Below, one piece after another: positions 46,088 to 53,805 of a stretch of DNA of 64,000 nucleotides. Location of the stretch: positions 1 through 64,000 of the forward strand of contig NZ_JFZB01000007.1 of the NCBI RefSeq assembly GCF_000740785.1. The letters are read 5' to 3'. The translations under genes and the position numbers were made by a program. This DNA comes from Paenirhodobacter enshiensis (GTDB lineage: Bacteria; Pseudomonadota; Alphaproteobacteria; Rhodobacterales; Rhodobacteraceae). The stretch's first letter is position 1; every line of letters begins with the position of its first letter. The notes under the pieces were generated by a model that worked only from the letters and a program-made list of their open reading frames with translations, was not told where the DNA came from and searched no databases.

Positions 46088-46218
46088 GCGGGGGCTCTGC
46101 CCCCGCGCCCCCGGGATATTTATGGAAAGCCGAAAGAGCAGAGCGGACTTTTCTTTCGATTCGCCGCAAATATCCCGGGGGTGAGGGCCGCAAGGCCCGA
46201 GGGGGCAGAGCCCCCTTT
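46088..46218. repeat. dispersed intergenic repeat, copy 5 (inverted pair)
   Basis: The forward copy has a GCGGGGGC/GCCCCCGC hairpin and CGCCCCCGGGATATTTATGG. The facing copy ends with AAATATCCCGGGGGTGAG, a GGGCC/GGCCC hairpin and GGGGGC-AGA-GCCCCC (46201-46215) followed by TTTT. The last hairpin is a credible intrinsic terminator for hisG. Confidence 0.8.
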
Positions 46219-46255
46219 TGCCGGACGTGGGGTAAGCAGGCAGGCCCCATGGCGG

Positions 46256-46954
46256 TCAGTCCGCCAGCATGGCCCGCACAGCCTCGGGGACCGCGGCGGT
46301 GAGCAGCGCGAGTGCCGCCAGAGCGAACAGCCACTCTCCGACCCCAGCATACAGCAGCGCCCCGCCGATGCCGCCGAGGGCAAAGCACAGGATCGTCAGC
46401 CCGTGCAGGCGCAGCATCGGGCGGGCGAGACGACGGGCCTCGGATCCCGCGAAGAGCGCCGCCGCCTCGATGCCGAAATCGGTCGCGGTGCCAGAGACAT
46501 GGGTGGTGCGAACCCGCGCCTTCGAGATCACCGTCGTGGTGGCGTTCTGCATGCCCATCAGGAAGCTCAGTGCCGTCGTCAGCCCGGCGGAGCCCGCGGG
46601 TGCCCCGCTCGCCCGGACCCAAAGCCACAGCGCGATCAGCAGCACGGCTTCGAGGATGATCACTCCGGCATGGACCGCGCGCATGTGCTGCGCCTCGCCA
46701 AGATGGATCAGCGACGCGGCGCAGAATGCCCCGGTGACGAAGGTGACGACCAGCCCGGCGAAGGCGATGGAGCCCGTCCAGTCGCCATGTGCGGCATGAT
46801 CGGCGAGAGCCGAGACATTCCCCGTCATATTGGCCGAGAACACCCCGGCGACCTGATATCCTACCGCGTTCAGCGCACCGGCCACTGTCGACAGGATCGC
46901 GGCAAGTTCAAGGTCGATGCGGTCGCTGCGTTGTGCGCCGACATGTCTGAGCAT
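46256..46954 (-). CDS. DUF1275 (YoaK-like) membrane protein
   Basis: 232 residues with about six membrane segments. The DUF1275 signature is visible: LSTVAGALNAVGY near the N-terminus, VFSANMTGNV, then FLMGMQNATTTVISKARVRTTHVSGTATDFG (in parts: MGMQNATTTVIS, RTTHVSGTATD) and the final GALLYAGVGEW. The family is predicted to be membrane-bound, but its transport or other function is not established. It lies between two repeat copies and has no obvious operon partner. Confidence 0.85.
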   Translation of the reverse strand: MLRHVGAQRSDRIDLELAAILSTVAGALNAVGYQVAGVFSANMTGNVSALADHAAHGDWTGSIAFAGLVVTFVTGAFCAASLIHLGEAQHMRAVHAGVIILEAVLLIALWLWVRASGAPAGSAGLTTALSFLMGMQNATTTVISKARVRTTHVSGTATDFGIEAAALFAGSEARRLARPMLRLHGLTILCFALGGIGGALLYAGVGEWLFALAALALLTAAVPEAVRAMLAD

Positions 46955-47040
46955 GAGATGCCTCCGGGCTTTTCATCTGCAGTCTGGCGGCGGAAGCCGG
47001 GCGCGTAAAGGGCGTCGCTCCGGGGAGGGCGGCAAGAAGA

Positions 47041-47107
47041 GGGGGGCTTTGCCCCCTCTTCGGCTGCGCCGAATTCACCCCTAGGATATTTGGGGCGAAT
47101 CGAAAGG
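47041..47107 (+). repeat. dispersed intergenic repeat, copy 6 (plus orientation)
   Basis: GGGGGGC-TTT-GCCCCCTC, TTCGGC-TGC-GCCGAA, then TTCACCCCTAGGATATTT. The core is more diverged than in the other copies. It sits between the arginase stop and the DUF1275 start. Confidence 0.65.
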
Positions 47108-47108
47108 C

Positions 47109-48038
47109 TCAGTAGCTGCGGGTCTGCCGGTCGAGCACGCGCCGGCCGAACAGCGAGGCGGTGAAGTCGCACAGCACCCTGGCGGTGCGGCCGCGCTCGT
47201 CGAGGAAGGGGTTCAGCTCGACGAGGTCGAGCGAGGTGGCGAGGCCCGAATCGCCCACCATCTCGAGGATCAGATGCGCCTCGCGGAAGGTGGCGCCGCC
47301 CGGAACCGTGGTGCCGACCGCCGGCGCGAAGGACGGATCGAGGAAATCCACGTCGAAGCTGACATGCAGCATCCCGTTCGCCGCCGCCACCCGGGCGAGG
47401 AAGGCCTTGAGCGGCGCGATCACCCCGGTCTCGTCGATGGCGCGCATGTCATGGACTTCGATCCCGGTCTCAAGGATGCGCTTCGCCTCGGCCCGGTCGA
47501 CGGAGCGGATGCCCATCATGCAGACATTTGCCGGATCGAGCGGATGGGCATTCGCCGGATAGGCCGAGCCGAACCCCGGCAGGCCGAGCGCATAGGCCAT
47601 CGGCGTGCCGTGCAGATTGCCGCTTTCGGTGCTGTCGAGGCTGTGCAGATCAGGATGGGCGTCGAGCCAGAGCACGAAGAGGGGGCGGCCGGCTTCGGCC
47701 GCGCGCGCGGCCATCGCGGGCAGGGTGCCCGCCGCCATCGAGTGATCGCCGCCCATGAACACCGGCAGATCGCAGTCGCGCCCGGCGGCGAGCGCCGCCT
47801 CGCGCACGGTGTCGATCCAGGCGCGGGTCTCGGCCAGATGGTGGATCGCGGCGTTCGGATGAGGCGTCGGCCGCTGCGGCGTGATCGTCAGATCGCCCCG
47901 GTCGCTGACCTGCCAGCCGAGGTCTTCGATGATCTTCGCGAGACCCGCGGTGCGCAGGCTCTGCGGCCCCATGATGCAGCCGGGCTGCGAGGCGCCGGTC
48001 TGGATCGGGGCGCCGAGGAGGATGGTGTGGCGGGTCAT
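47109..48038 (-). CDS. rocF: arginase
   Basis: 309 residues, hydrolysing arginine to ornithine and urea. The manganese ligands of the ureohydrolase fold are visible: H99 in MGGDHSMAAG, D126/H128/D130 in LWLDAHPDLHS, and D229/D231 in SFDVDFLDPSFAP. The N-terminus ILLGAPIQTGASQPGCIMGP is typical of arginase (not agmatinase or formiminoglutamase). It is divergent from an AsnC/Lrp regulator gene across 140 bases, an arrangement usual for arginine-induced catabolism. Confidence 0.94.
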   Translation of the reverse strand: MTRHTILLGAPIQTGASQPGCIMGPQSLRTAGLAKIIEDLGWQVSDRGDLTITPQRPTPHPNAAIHHLAETRAWIDTVREAALAAGRDCDLPVFMGGDHSMAAGTLPAMAARAAEAGRPLFVLWLDAHPDLHSLDSTESGNLHGTPMAYALGLPGFGSAYPANAHPLDPANVCMMGIRSVDRAEAKRILETGIEVHDMRAIDETGVIAPLKAFLARVAAANGMLHVSFDVDFLDPSFAPAVGTTVPGGATFREAHLILEMVGDSGLATSLDLVELNPFLDERGRTARVLCDFTASLFGRRVLDRQTRSY

Positions 48039-48151
48039 GGGGGCCTCTGTCAGCAGGAGGGGGCGGGCCGGTGCGGTCCGGGACGGGCAGAGAATTCCAG
48101 ATCGGCGGGGCTGGCGTCACTGTCCAATCAGGTCAATATTGCCGCAATACT

Positions 48152-48179
48152 ATCCGAAACGGAAAGAAATAATCCGAAA
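48152..48179. promoter_or_regulatory. direct-repeat operator candidate of the AsnC/Lrp regulator
   Basis: ATCCGAAA occurs at 48152-48159 and again at 48172-48179, 20 bases apart (two helical turns), with the second copy touching the regulator start codon. A short CAATATTG palindrome lies just upstream. The arrangement suits autoregulation. Confidence 0.4.
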
Positions 48180-48601
48180 TGGAAGATCTGAGCGAAACCG
48201 ACCGGGCGATCATCGCCGCGCTGCGGCGCGATGCGCGGATGTCGCTGACCGATCTGGCGCAGGAGGTCGGCGTGTCGCGCGTCACCGCGCGGGCGCGGCT
48301 GAAAGGGCTGGTGGCCTCGGGCCAGATCCGGCGCTTCACCATCGAGACCGAGGTCGGGGAAACCCCCGGCGTGCGCGCGATCACCATGGTCGCGCTGCAG
48401 GGCCGGATGTCGCGGATGGGGATCCGCGCGCTCAACCGCATCCCCGAGGTGACGGCGGTCCATGCGACGAACGGCGCCTGGGATCTGGTGGTGGATATCC
48501 GCGCCGATACGCTCGAGGGCTTCGACCGGGTGCTGCGCGAGATCCGCGAGCTGCCGGGGGTGACGAACAGCGAAAGCTGTCTGCTGCTCGCCCGGCTGTA
48601 G
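48179..48601 (+). CDS. Lrp/AsnC family transcriptional regulator
   Basis: 140 residues. The N-terminal helix-turn-helix (about 5-50) reads LSETDRAIIAALRRDARMSLTDLAQEVGVSRVTARARL (in parts: DLAQEVGVSRVTARA). The C-terminal RAM ligand domain (about 65-138) contains GVRAITMVALQGRM, PEVTAVHATNGAWDLVVDI and ELPGVTNSES. The divergent neighbour is arginase, so it most likely responds to arginine or ornithine and controls that gene and itself. The ligand cannot be seen from sequence. Confidence 0.93.
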   Translation: MEDLSETDRAIIAALRRDARMSLTDLAQEVGVSRVTARARLKGLVASGQIRRFTIETEVGETPGVRAITMVALQGRMSRMGIRALNRIPEVTAVHATNGAWDLVVDIRADTLEGFDRVLREIRELPGVTNSESCLLLARL

Positions 48602-48672
48602 CGTGAGGGATTGCGCGAACGGACCGAGAACGACGCTTCCCCTCGCCGCGGGGCGAGGCTAAGATACCCGCC

Positions 48673-51099
48673 ATGAGCGATTATGACGATCAGGACCCTT
48701 TCGAGGGCGCACTCAGCCTGTCCCAGCGTGCGATGCAGGCCGCCCGGCCGCGTCCGGCGCCCTATCTCGACGGGCTGAACCCCGAGCAGCGCGCCGCCGT
48801 CGAGACGATGGATGGCCCGGTGCTGATGCTGGCGGGTGCCGGCACCGGCAAGACCCGCGCGCTGACCGCGCGGATTGCGCATCTGATCGACACCGGCCGC
48901 GCCCGCCCGAACGAGATCCTCGCCGTCACCTTCACCAACAAGGCCGCACGCGAGATGAAGGACCGGGTCGGCGCGCTTCTGGGCGGCGCGATCGAGGGGG
49001 TGCCGTGGCTCGGCACCTTCCACTCGGTCTGCGTCAAGCTGCTGCGCCGGCACGCCGAGCTGATCTCGCGCGATCTGCACGGCCGTCCGGGCGATCTGAT
49101 CGAGGCCCAGCACAGCCAGACGCTGCGGCCGAATTTCACCATCCTCGACACCGACGATCAGATCCGGCTGATGAAACAGCTGATCATCGCCGCCAACATG
49201 GACGAGAAGCGCTGGCCCGCGCGCAGCCTTGCGGGCATCATCGACGGCTGGAAGAACCGCGCGCTGACGCCCGAACGTGTGCCCTCGTCCGAGGCCAGCG
49301 CCTTCAACAACCGCGGCACCGAGCTTTACGCCCAGTATCAGGACCGGCTGATCACGCTGAACGCCGTCGATTTCGGCGACCTGCTGCTGCATATGGTGAC
49401 GATCTTCCAGACCCACCCGGATGTGCTGGAAAAGTATCAGCGCTGGTTCCGCTATATCCTCGTCGACGAGTATCAGGACACCAATATCGCGCAATATCTG
49501 TGGCTTCGGCTGCTGGCGCAGGGGCATCGCAACATCTGCTGCGTCGGCGATGACGATCAGTCGATCTACGGCTGGCGCGGCGCCGAGGTGGGCAACATCC
49601 TGCGCTTCGAGAAGGATTTTCCGGGCGCGAAGGTCATTCGCCTCGAACAGAATTACCGCTCGACCGAGCATATCTTGGCGGCGGCCTCGCGGCTGATCTC
49701 GGCGAACGAGGGGCGGCTTGGCAAGACGCTGTGGACCGAGGCGAAGGGCGGCCAGAAGGTGCGCCTGATCGGCCATTGGGATGGCGAGGACGAGGCGCGC
49801 TGGATCGGCGAGGAGATCGAGGCGCTGCGCCGCGGCGCGCATGACATCGGGCCGCTGCGGCTGGACGATCAGGCGATTCTGGTGCGTGCCTCGCATCAGA
49901 TGCGGGCGTTCGAGGACCGTTTCCTGTCGATCGGTCTGCCCTATCGGGTGATCGGCGGCCCGCGGTTCTACGAGCGGTTGGAAATTCGCGACGCGATGGC
50001 CTATTTCCGCCTCGCCGTCAGCCCGGAGGACGATCTGGCCTTCGAGCGCGTGGTCAACACGCCGAAGCGGGGGCTGGGCGAGAAGGCGCAGCAGACCATT
50101 CAGCGCGTCGCCCGCGAGGCCGGGGTGAGCCTGCTACTGGGCGCGCGCGGCGCGATCCAGCAAGGCGCGATCGGCGGCAAGGGCGCGGCGCGGCTGCGCG
50201 AATTCGTCGAGGGCGTGGCGCGCTGGCACGCGGCGGTGCTGGAAGGTCAGGATCACGTGCGTCTGGCCGAGACGATCCTCGAAGAATCCGGCTACACCGA
50301 GATGTGGCTCGCCGACAAGACGCCGGAGGCGCCGGGGCGGCTCGAGAACCTCAAGGAACTGGTCAAGGCCCTGGAACAGTTCGAGAATCTGCAAGGGTTC
50401 CTGGAACATGTCGCGCTGATCATGGACAATGACAGCGAGGAGGGCGAGGACAAGGTTTCGATCATGACGCTTCATGCGGCGAAGGGGCTGGAGTTTCCGG
50501 CGGTCTTCCTGCCCGGCTGGGAGGACGGCCTGTTCCCGAGCCAGCGCGCCATGGACGAGGGCGGCAAGAAGTCTCTGGAGGAAGAGCGTCGCCTTGCCTA
50601 TGTCGGCATCACCCGCGCCGAGAAGCTGTGCACGATTTCCTTCGCCGGCAACCGCCGGGTCTATGGACAATGGCAATCGCAGATGCCGTCTCGCTTCATC
50701 GACGAGCTGCCGGCCGCCGATGTCGAGGTGCTGACCGCGCCGGGACTGTATGGCGGCGGACAATCGGCGGCGGCGGCAAGTTTCGCGGCCTATACCGGCG
50801 GCGGGGTCGAGGAACGCGCGACCCATGCGGACGTCTACAATTCGCCCGGCTGGAAGCGGATGCAGGCGCACAGCACCGGCACGGCACCCGCCGCGCATCG
50901 CAAGGTCATCACCCTCGACCCGGACGAGATGCCCTTCGGCATCGGCGACCGGGTGTTCAATCAGAAATTCGGTTATGGCGAGGTGATCGAGATCGAGGCC
51001 GACACCGTGACCGTCGAATTCGACAAGTCCGGATCGAAGCGGGTGAAGGCCGGGTTCCTCTCGGTCGCACCGTCGCCCACGGACGACGTGCCGTTCTAG
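48673..51099 (+). CDS. uvrD: UvrD/PcrA-type superfamily 1 DNA helicase
   Basis: 808 residues. It is an ATP-dependent 3'-5' helicase of the UvrD/Rep/PcrA family used in repair. Motif I GAGTGKTRALTARI is at about 55-65, motif Ia reads FTNKAAREMKDRV, motif II reads ILVDEYQDTN, motif III reads VGDDDQSIYGWRGAE, motif IV is near VIRLEQNYRSTEHILAAA, and motif V/VI is MTLHAAKGLEFPAVFLPGWE with YVGITRAEKL. The C-terminal tail has a Tudor-like segment (FGIGDRVFNQKFGYGEVIEIEAD, in parts), as found in PcrA. It has no neighbour of related function. Confidence 0.95.
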   Translation: MSDYDDQDPFEGALSLSQRAMQAARPRPAPYLDGLNPEQRAAVETMDGPVLMLAGAGTGKTRALTARIAHLIDTGRARPNEILAVTFTNKAAREMKDRVGALLGGAIEGVPWLGTFHSVCVKLLRRHAELISRDLHGRPGDLIEAQHSQTLRPNFTILDTDDQIRLMKQLIIAANMDEKRWPARSLAGIIDGWKNRALTPERVPSSEASAFNNRGTELYAQYQDRLITLNAVDFGDLLLHMVTIFQTHPDVLEKYQRWFRYILVDEYQDTNIAQYLWLRLLAQGHRNICCVGDDDQSIYGWRGAEVGNILRFEKDFPGAKVIRLEQNYRSTEHILAAASRLISANEGRLGKTLWTEAKGGQKVRLIGHWDGEDEARWIGEEIEALRRGAHDIGPLRLDDQAILVRASHQMRAFEDRFLSIGLPYRVIGGPRFYERLEIRDAMAYFRLAVSPEDDLAFERVVNTPKRGLGEKAQQTIQRVAREAGVSLLLGARGAIQQGAIGGKGAARLREFVEGVARWHAAVLEGQDHVRLAETILEESGYTEMWLADKTPEAPGRLENLKELVKALEQFENLQGFLEHVALIMDNDSEEGEDKVSIMTLHAAKGLEFPAVFLPGWEDGLFPSQRAMDEGGKKSLEEERRLAYVGITRAEKLCTISFAGNRRVYGQWQSQMPSRFIDELPAADVEVLTAPGLYGGGQSAAAASFAAYTGGGVEERATHADVYNSPGWKRMQAHSTGTAPAAHRKVITLDPDEMPFGIGDRVFNQKFGYGEVIEIEADTVTVEFDKSGSKRVKAGFLSVAPSPTDDVPF

Positions 51100-51158
51100 C
51101 ACCGCCGGGTCTGGCGCAGTCGGATCTGGCATGGTCGGGGCGCCCGGGGGCGCCTCGT

Positions 51159-51962
51159 TCAGGGTTTCAGCTTCGCGAAGAGCTGGCCGAGACGACGCGC
51201 CTCGCCTTCGAGGCCCCAGGGCGGGTTCAGCACGAACATCCCCGATCCGGTCATGCCATGCCCCTCGCGCGCGGGCGGGAAGGCCACTTCCGAGATCAGC
51301 GCTTCTGGATGGGCGCGGCGCAGGCCGTTGACCATCGCGTGCTGCGCCGGGGCGGAAGCCACGGTCGCCGCGAAGATCGGATACCACAGCGCCACGATGC
51401 CGACGTTCCACTTGCGCGCGATCTGACCGATCAGCTTCGGGATTAAATCGTAATCGCTTTTCACTTCCCAGGACGGGTCGATCAGCAGCATTCCGCGCCG
51501 TGGGGTGGGCGGCGTCAGCCCGAGCGCCATCTGCAACCCGTCCTTGTGATGCAGGATGCCACCGAATGCCGCAAGATTATGCTGCAGTGCAGCAAATTCC
51601 TGCGGGTGCAATTCGCAAAGTTGAATCGCGTCGATCGGGCGCAGCAGGTTCGCCGCGACGAGGGGCGAACCCGGATAGGCCGCGGGCCCATGCGCGCGCC
51701 GCACCGCGGCAAGGGCGCGCATGTAGGGGTGTTCGGGCGAAAACCAGTTCAGCCGCTCGATCCGCTGGATGCCGGCGGCGGCCTCCCCGGTCTTGCGCGC
51801 CTCCTCCGCGTTCAGCGCATAAAGCCCGCGTCCCGCATGAGTTTCCATGTAGGTCAAGGGCTTGTCCTTGCGCGTCAGGTAATCGAGCATCGTCGCCAGC
51901 AGCGCGTGCTTGTGCACATCGGCCAGATTCCCGGCGTGATAGATATGCTGATAGGACAACAT
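51159..51962 (-). CDS. rlmJ: 23S rRNA (adenine-2030-N6)-methyltransferase RlmJ
   Basis: 267 residues from MLSYQHIYHAGNLADVHKH, which is the family N-terminus. SAM-binding and catalytic regions appear as YMETHAGRGLYAL, ELHPQEFAALQ and the motif IV region LIDPSWEVKSDYDL. In E. coli RlmJ the catalytic motif is DPPY, whereas here it reads DPSW. The rest, including NVGIVALWYPI and SGMFVLNPPWGL, is conserved. A long in-frame extension upstream (to 52037) is not needed. The CcsR-like hairpin array begins downstream of its promoter region. Confidence 0.92.
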   Translation of the reverse strand: MLSYQHIYHAGNLADVHKHALLATMLDYLTRKDKPLTYMETHAGRGLYALNAEEARKTGEAAAGIQRIERLNWFSPEHPYMRALAAVRRAHGPAAYPGSPLVAANLLRPIDAIQLCELHPQEFAALQHNLAAFGGILHHKDGLQMALGLTPPTPRRGMLLIDPSWEVKSDYDLIPKLIGQIARKWNVGIVALWYPIFAATVASAPAQHAMVNGLRRAHPEALISEVAFPPAREGHGMTGSGMFVLNPPWGLEGEARRLGQLFAKLKP

Positions 51963-52060
51963 GGCAGGCCCTCCGTTCGCCGTCTGAATGCCGTTCGCTG
52001 CGGCTGCACGCAAGCCCGGAAACGGCGGCTGCGGCACGTCACTGTGTATCAGGGAGCTGG

Positions 52061-52421
52061 AAATGAAAACGGCGGCGCCCGGGGAGGAGGAGGGGCACCG
52101 CCGTTTCTAACCTCGGCCCGAGGGAGGAGGAAGGGCCTTGGTATAGCTGGCGCCACTCAGGGAGGAGGAGGAGCGACGCCATCGCCAAAGGTCAAGGGAG
52201 GAGGAGTGACCTTCGGTATTCTGTGCCGATAGGCGAAGCGCGGCGGTCCCGGGGAGGAGGAGAGGGACCGCCGCCTTCTCTACGAGCGCCCTCAGGGAGG
52301 AGGAGGAGGGCTTTCGCATCGGCTTCCGGCAAATGAGGCCGGTATATAGGGTGGCGGTGCCCTCAGGGAGGAGGAGGAAGGCACCGCCGATATCCGAGGC
52401 TCAGGGAGGAGGAGGAGCCTC
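52061..52421 (-). ncRNA. CcsR/cuckoo-type sRNA array (eight hairpins, four pairs)
   Basis: Transcribed on the minus strand. Eight hairpins each expose a CUCCUCCUCCC-like loop: 52421-52396, 52388-52353, 52311-52288, 52274-52240, 52213-52188, 52181-52148, 52137-52115 and 52105-52068. Stem sequences differ but pair almost perfectly (for example GGCGGTGCC/GGCACCGCC). Gaps within successive pairs are short (7, 13, 6, 9 bases), and gaps between pairs are 41, 26 and 10 bases. The last hairpin is followed by TTTTCATTT and ends the array. The loops are complementary to Shine-Dalgarno sequences. This is the architecture of the four tandem CcsR stress-induced sRNAs of Rhodobacter. Processing into four RNAs is inferred. 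Confidence 0.8.
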
Positions 52422-52427
52422 AGGAAC

Positions 52428-52541
52428 TTAATGTCGTCGCGGTTTCGAACCCGCTTCACCGTGTCGGTTTCCCGTTTCGGTAAGGACAAGATGACCGCGA
52501 TGCTGCAGTTGCACAATAGCGCGGAGGCTCAATTCTGCCAT
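52428..52541 (-). CDS. possible 37-residue ORF ahead of the sRNA array
   Basis: A 37-codon ORF (MAELSLRAIVQLQHRGHLV, then TETGNRHGEAGSKPRRH) lies just upstream of the first hairpin, in the place where Rhodobacter sphaeroides has the DUF1127 gene ccaF1. It does not look like DUF1127. There is no clear Shine-Dalgarno site, and overlapping short ORFs exist in other frames, so it may be only leader RNA. Confidence 0.25.
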   Translation of the reverse strand: MAELSLRAIVQLQHRGHLVLTETGNRHGEAGSKPRRH

Positions 52542-52545
52542 GCAG
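52535..52545. promoter_or_regulatory. PhaR-type CTGC-N3-GCAG site
   Basis: CTGCCATGCAG has the CTGC-N3-GCAG form described for the polyhydroxyalkanoate regulator PhaR. It lies downstream of the predicted promoter of the sRNA array. Such a short motif can occur by chance. Confidence 0.25.
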
Positions 52546-52582
52546 CAAACGCATAACAATGACCGACCTAATTTCAGGCAGG

Positions 52583-52611
52583 ATTCTGATAGAAAATTGC
52601 GCGGCGTTCAA
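52583..52611 (-). promoter_or_regulatory. predicted promoter of the sRNA array
   Basis: On the minus strand, TTGAAC (52606-52611) is followed 17 bases later by CAGAAT (52583-52588), a sigma-70-like spacing. A TATCAG element 14 bases after the same -35 could suit a heat-shock type sigma factor. Transcription would start near 52575 and run about 515 bases to the terminator at 52061. The divergent mrp gene begins 104 bases away. Confidence 0.45.
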
Positions 52612-52715
52612 AAAACATGCGCCGTGAAGACGGGTTGTGGCGATTCATCTCTCGCCGGCCCTTGAAGTCCTTGGCAAAAAGGCCACAGTCCCGCGCAAAT
52701 CGTGCGGAGAGAGAG

Positions 52716-53768
52716 ATGGCTCTGAACAAGGAAACGGTGCTTGAGGCGCTGAAAAAGGCGGTCGGGGATTCGGGGCAGGATCCGGTGAGCCGGAATCTGG
52801 TCCATGCGCTGGCTGTCGAGGCGGGCGTGGTGCGCTTCGTTCTGGAAGGTGCGCCGGCGGCCGAGCTGCAGGCGATGCGCCCGGCGCTGGAACGGGCGGT
52901 GCGCGCGCTCGGCGCCGAGCAGGTGACCATCGTGGTTCCCGCCGCCTCGGGGTCGGAGCCGCCGAAATTCGGCAAGCATCCGACGCCGCAGGCCGGCCCC
53001 ACCCGGGTCGAGGGCGTGCGTCACGTCATCGCCGTGGGCTCGGGCAAGGGGGGCGTGGGCAAATCGACGGTCTCGGCGAACCTCGCGGTGGCGCTGTCGC
53101 GCCTCGGCAAGAAGGTCGGGCTGCTCGACGCCGACATCTACGGGCCGAGCCAGCCGCGCATGATGGGCATCAACCGCCGTCCGGCCTCGCCCGACGGGCA
53201 GACCATCATCCCGCTCGAGTCGCATGGCGTCACGCTGATGTCGGTGGGCTTCATGCTGCGCGAGGACGAGGCGGTGATCTGGCGCGGCCCGATGCTGATG
53301 GGCGCGATGCAGCAGATGCTGAACCAGGTCGACTGGGACATTCACGGCCCGCTCGACGTTCTCATCATCGACCTGCCGCCGGGGACGGGCGACGTGCAGC
53401 TCTCGCTGTGCCAGAAGACCGAGCTCGACGGGGCGATCATCGTCTCGACGCCGCAGGATGTGGCGCTGCTCGATGCGCGCAAGGCGATCGACATGTTCCG
53501 TCGGCTGAAGACGCCGGTTCTCGGACTGATCGAGAACATGTCGACCTATATCTGCCCGAACTGCGGTCATGAGGCGCATCTGTTCGGTCATGGCGGGGTC
53601 GAGGCCGAGGCGAAGGCGCTGGATCTGCCGTTCCTCGGTGCGCTGCCGCTCGATCTCGATGTGCGGCTGGCGGGCGATGCCGGCACGCCGATCGCGGCGG
53701 GCGAGGGGCCGGCCGCGGGTGCCTATGCGAAGCTCGCGCAGGATCTGATTGCACGCGGTCTCGTCTGA
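52716..53768 (+). CDS. mrp: iron-sulfur cluster carrier protein Mrp/ApbC
   Basis: 350 residues from MALNKETVLEALKKA. It is a P-loop NTPase of the Mrp/NBP35 group that carries and transfers Fe-S clusters. The N-terminal DUF59-like region (about 1-90) precedes Walker A GSGKGGVGKSTVSANLA (about 109-125). Switch regions are LLDADIYGPSQPRMMG and IIDLPPGTGDVQLSL. The cluster-binding CPNCG (CxxC) lies near residue 273 in STYICPNCGHEAHLFG. A perfect terminator follows. Length and motifs are standard. Confidence 0.95.
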   Translation: MALNKETVLEALKKAVGDSGQDPVSRNLVHALAVEAGVVRFVLEGAPAAELQAMRPALERAVRALGAEQVTIVVPAASGSEPPKFGKHPTPQAGPTRVEGVRHVIAVGSGKGGVGKSTVSANLAVALSRLGKKVGLLDADIYGPSQPRMMGINRRPASPDGQTIIPLESHGVTLMSVGFMLREDEAVIWRGPMLMGAMQQMLNQVDWDIHGPLDVLIIDLPPGTGDVQLSLCQKTELDGAIIVSTPQDVALLDARKAIDMFRRLKTPVLGLIENMSTYICPNCGHEAHLFGHGGVEAEAKALDLPFLGALPLDLDVRLAGDAGTPIAAGEGPAAGAYAKLAQDLIARGLV

Positions 53769-53773
53769 GGTGT

Positions 53774-53803
53774 GAAACGGGGCGCCGTCGGGCGCCCCGT
53801 TTC
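53774..53803. terminator. bidirectional terminator between mrp and the DUF2202 gene
   Basis: GAAACGGGGCGCC and GGCGCCCCGTTTC form a perfect 13-bp stem around GTCG. A and T runs at the two ends make it usable from either side, matching the converging genes. Confidence 0.85.
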
Positions 53804-53805
53804 AT

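Noticed and set aside
52081-52420. CRISPR-like regular repeats (GGGAGGAGGAGG every 30-60 bases)
   Set aside because: The repeat unit is only about 12 bases, the flanks are self-complementary and different at each copy, and there are no cas genes. Hairpin loops of an sRNA array explain it better.
52436-52455. A tRNA T-arm-like sequence (GGGTTCGAAACC on the minus strand)
   Set aside because: No acceptor, D or anticodon stem can be formed around it, so it is not a tRNA or tmRNA.
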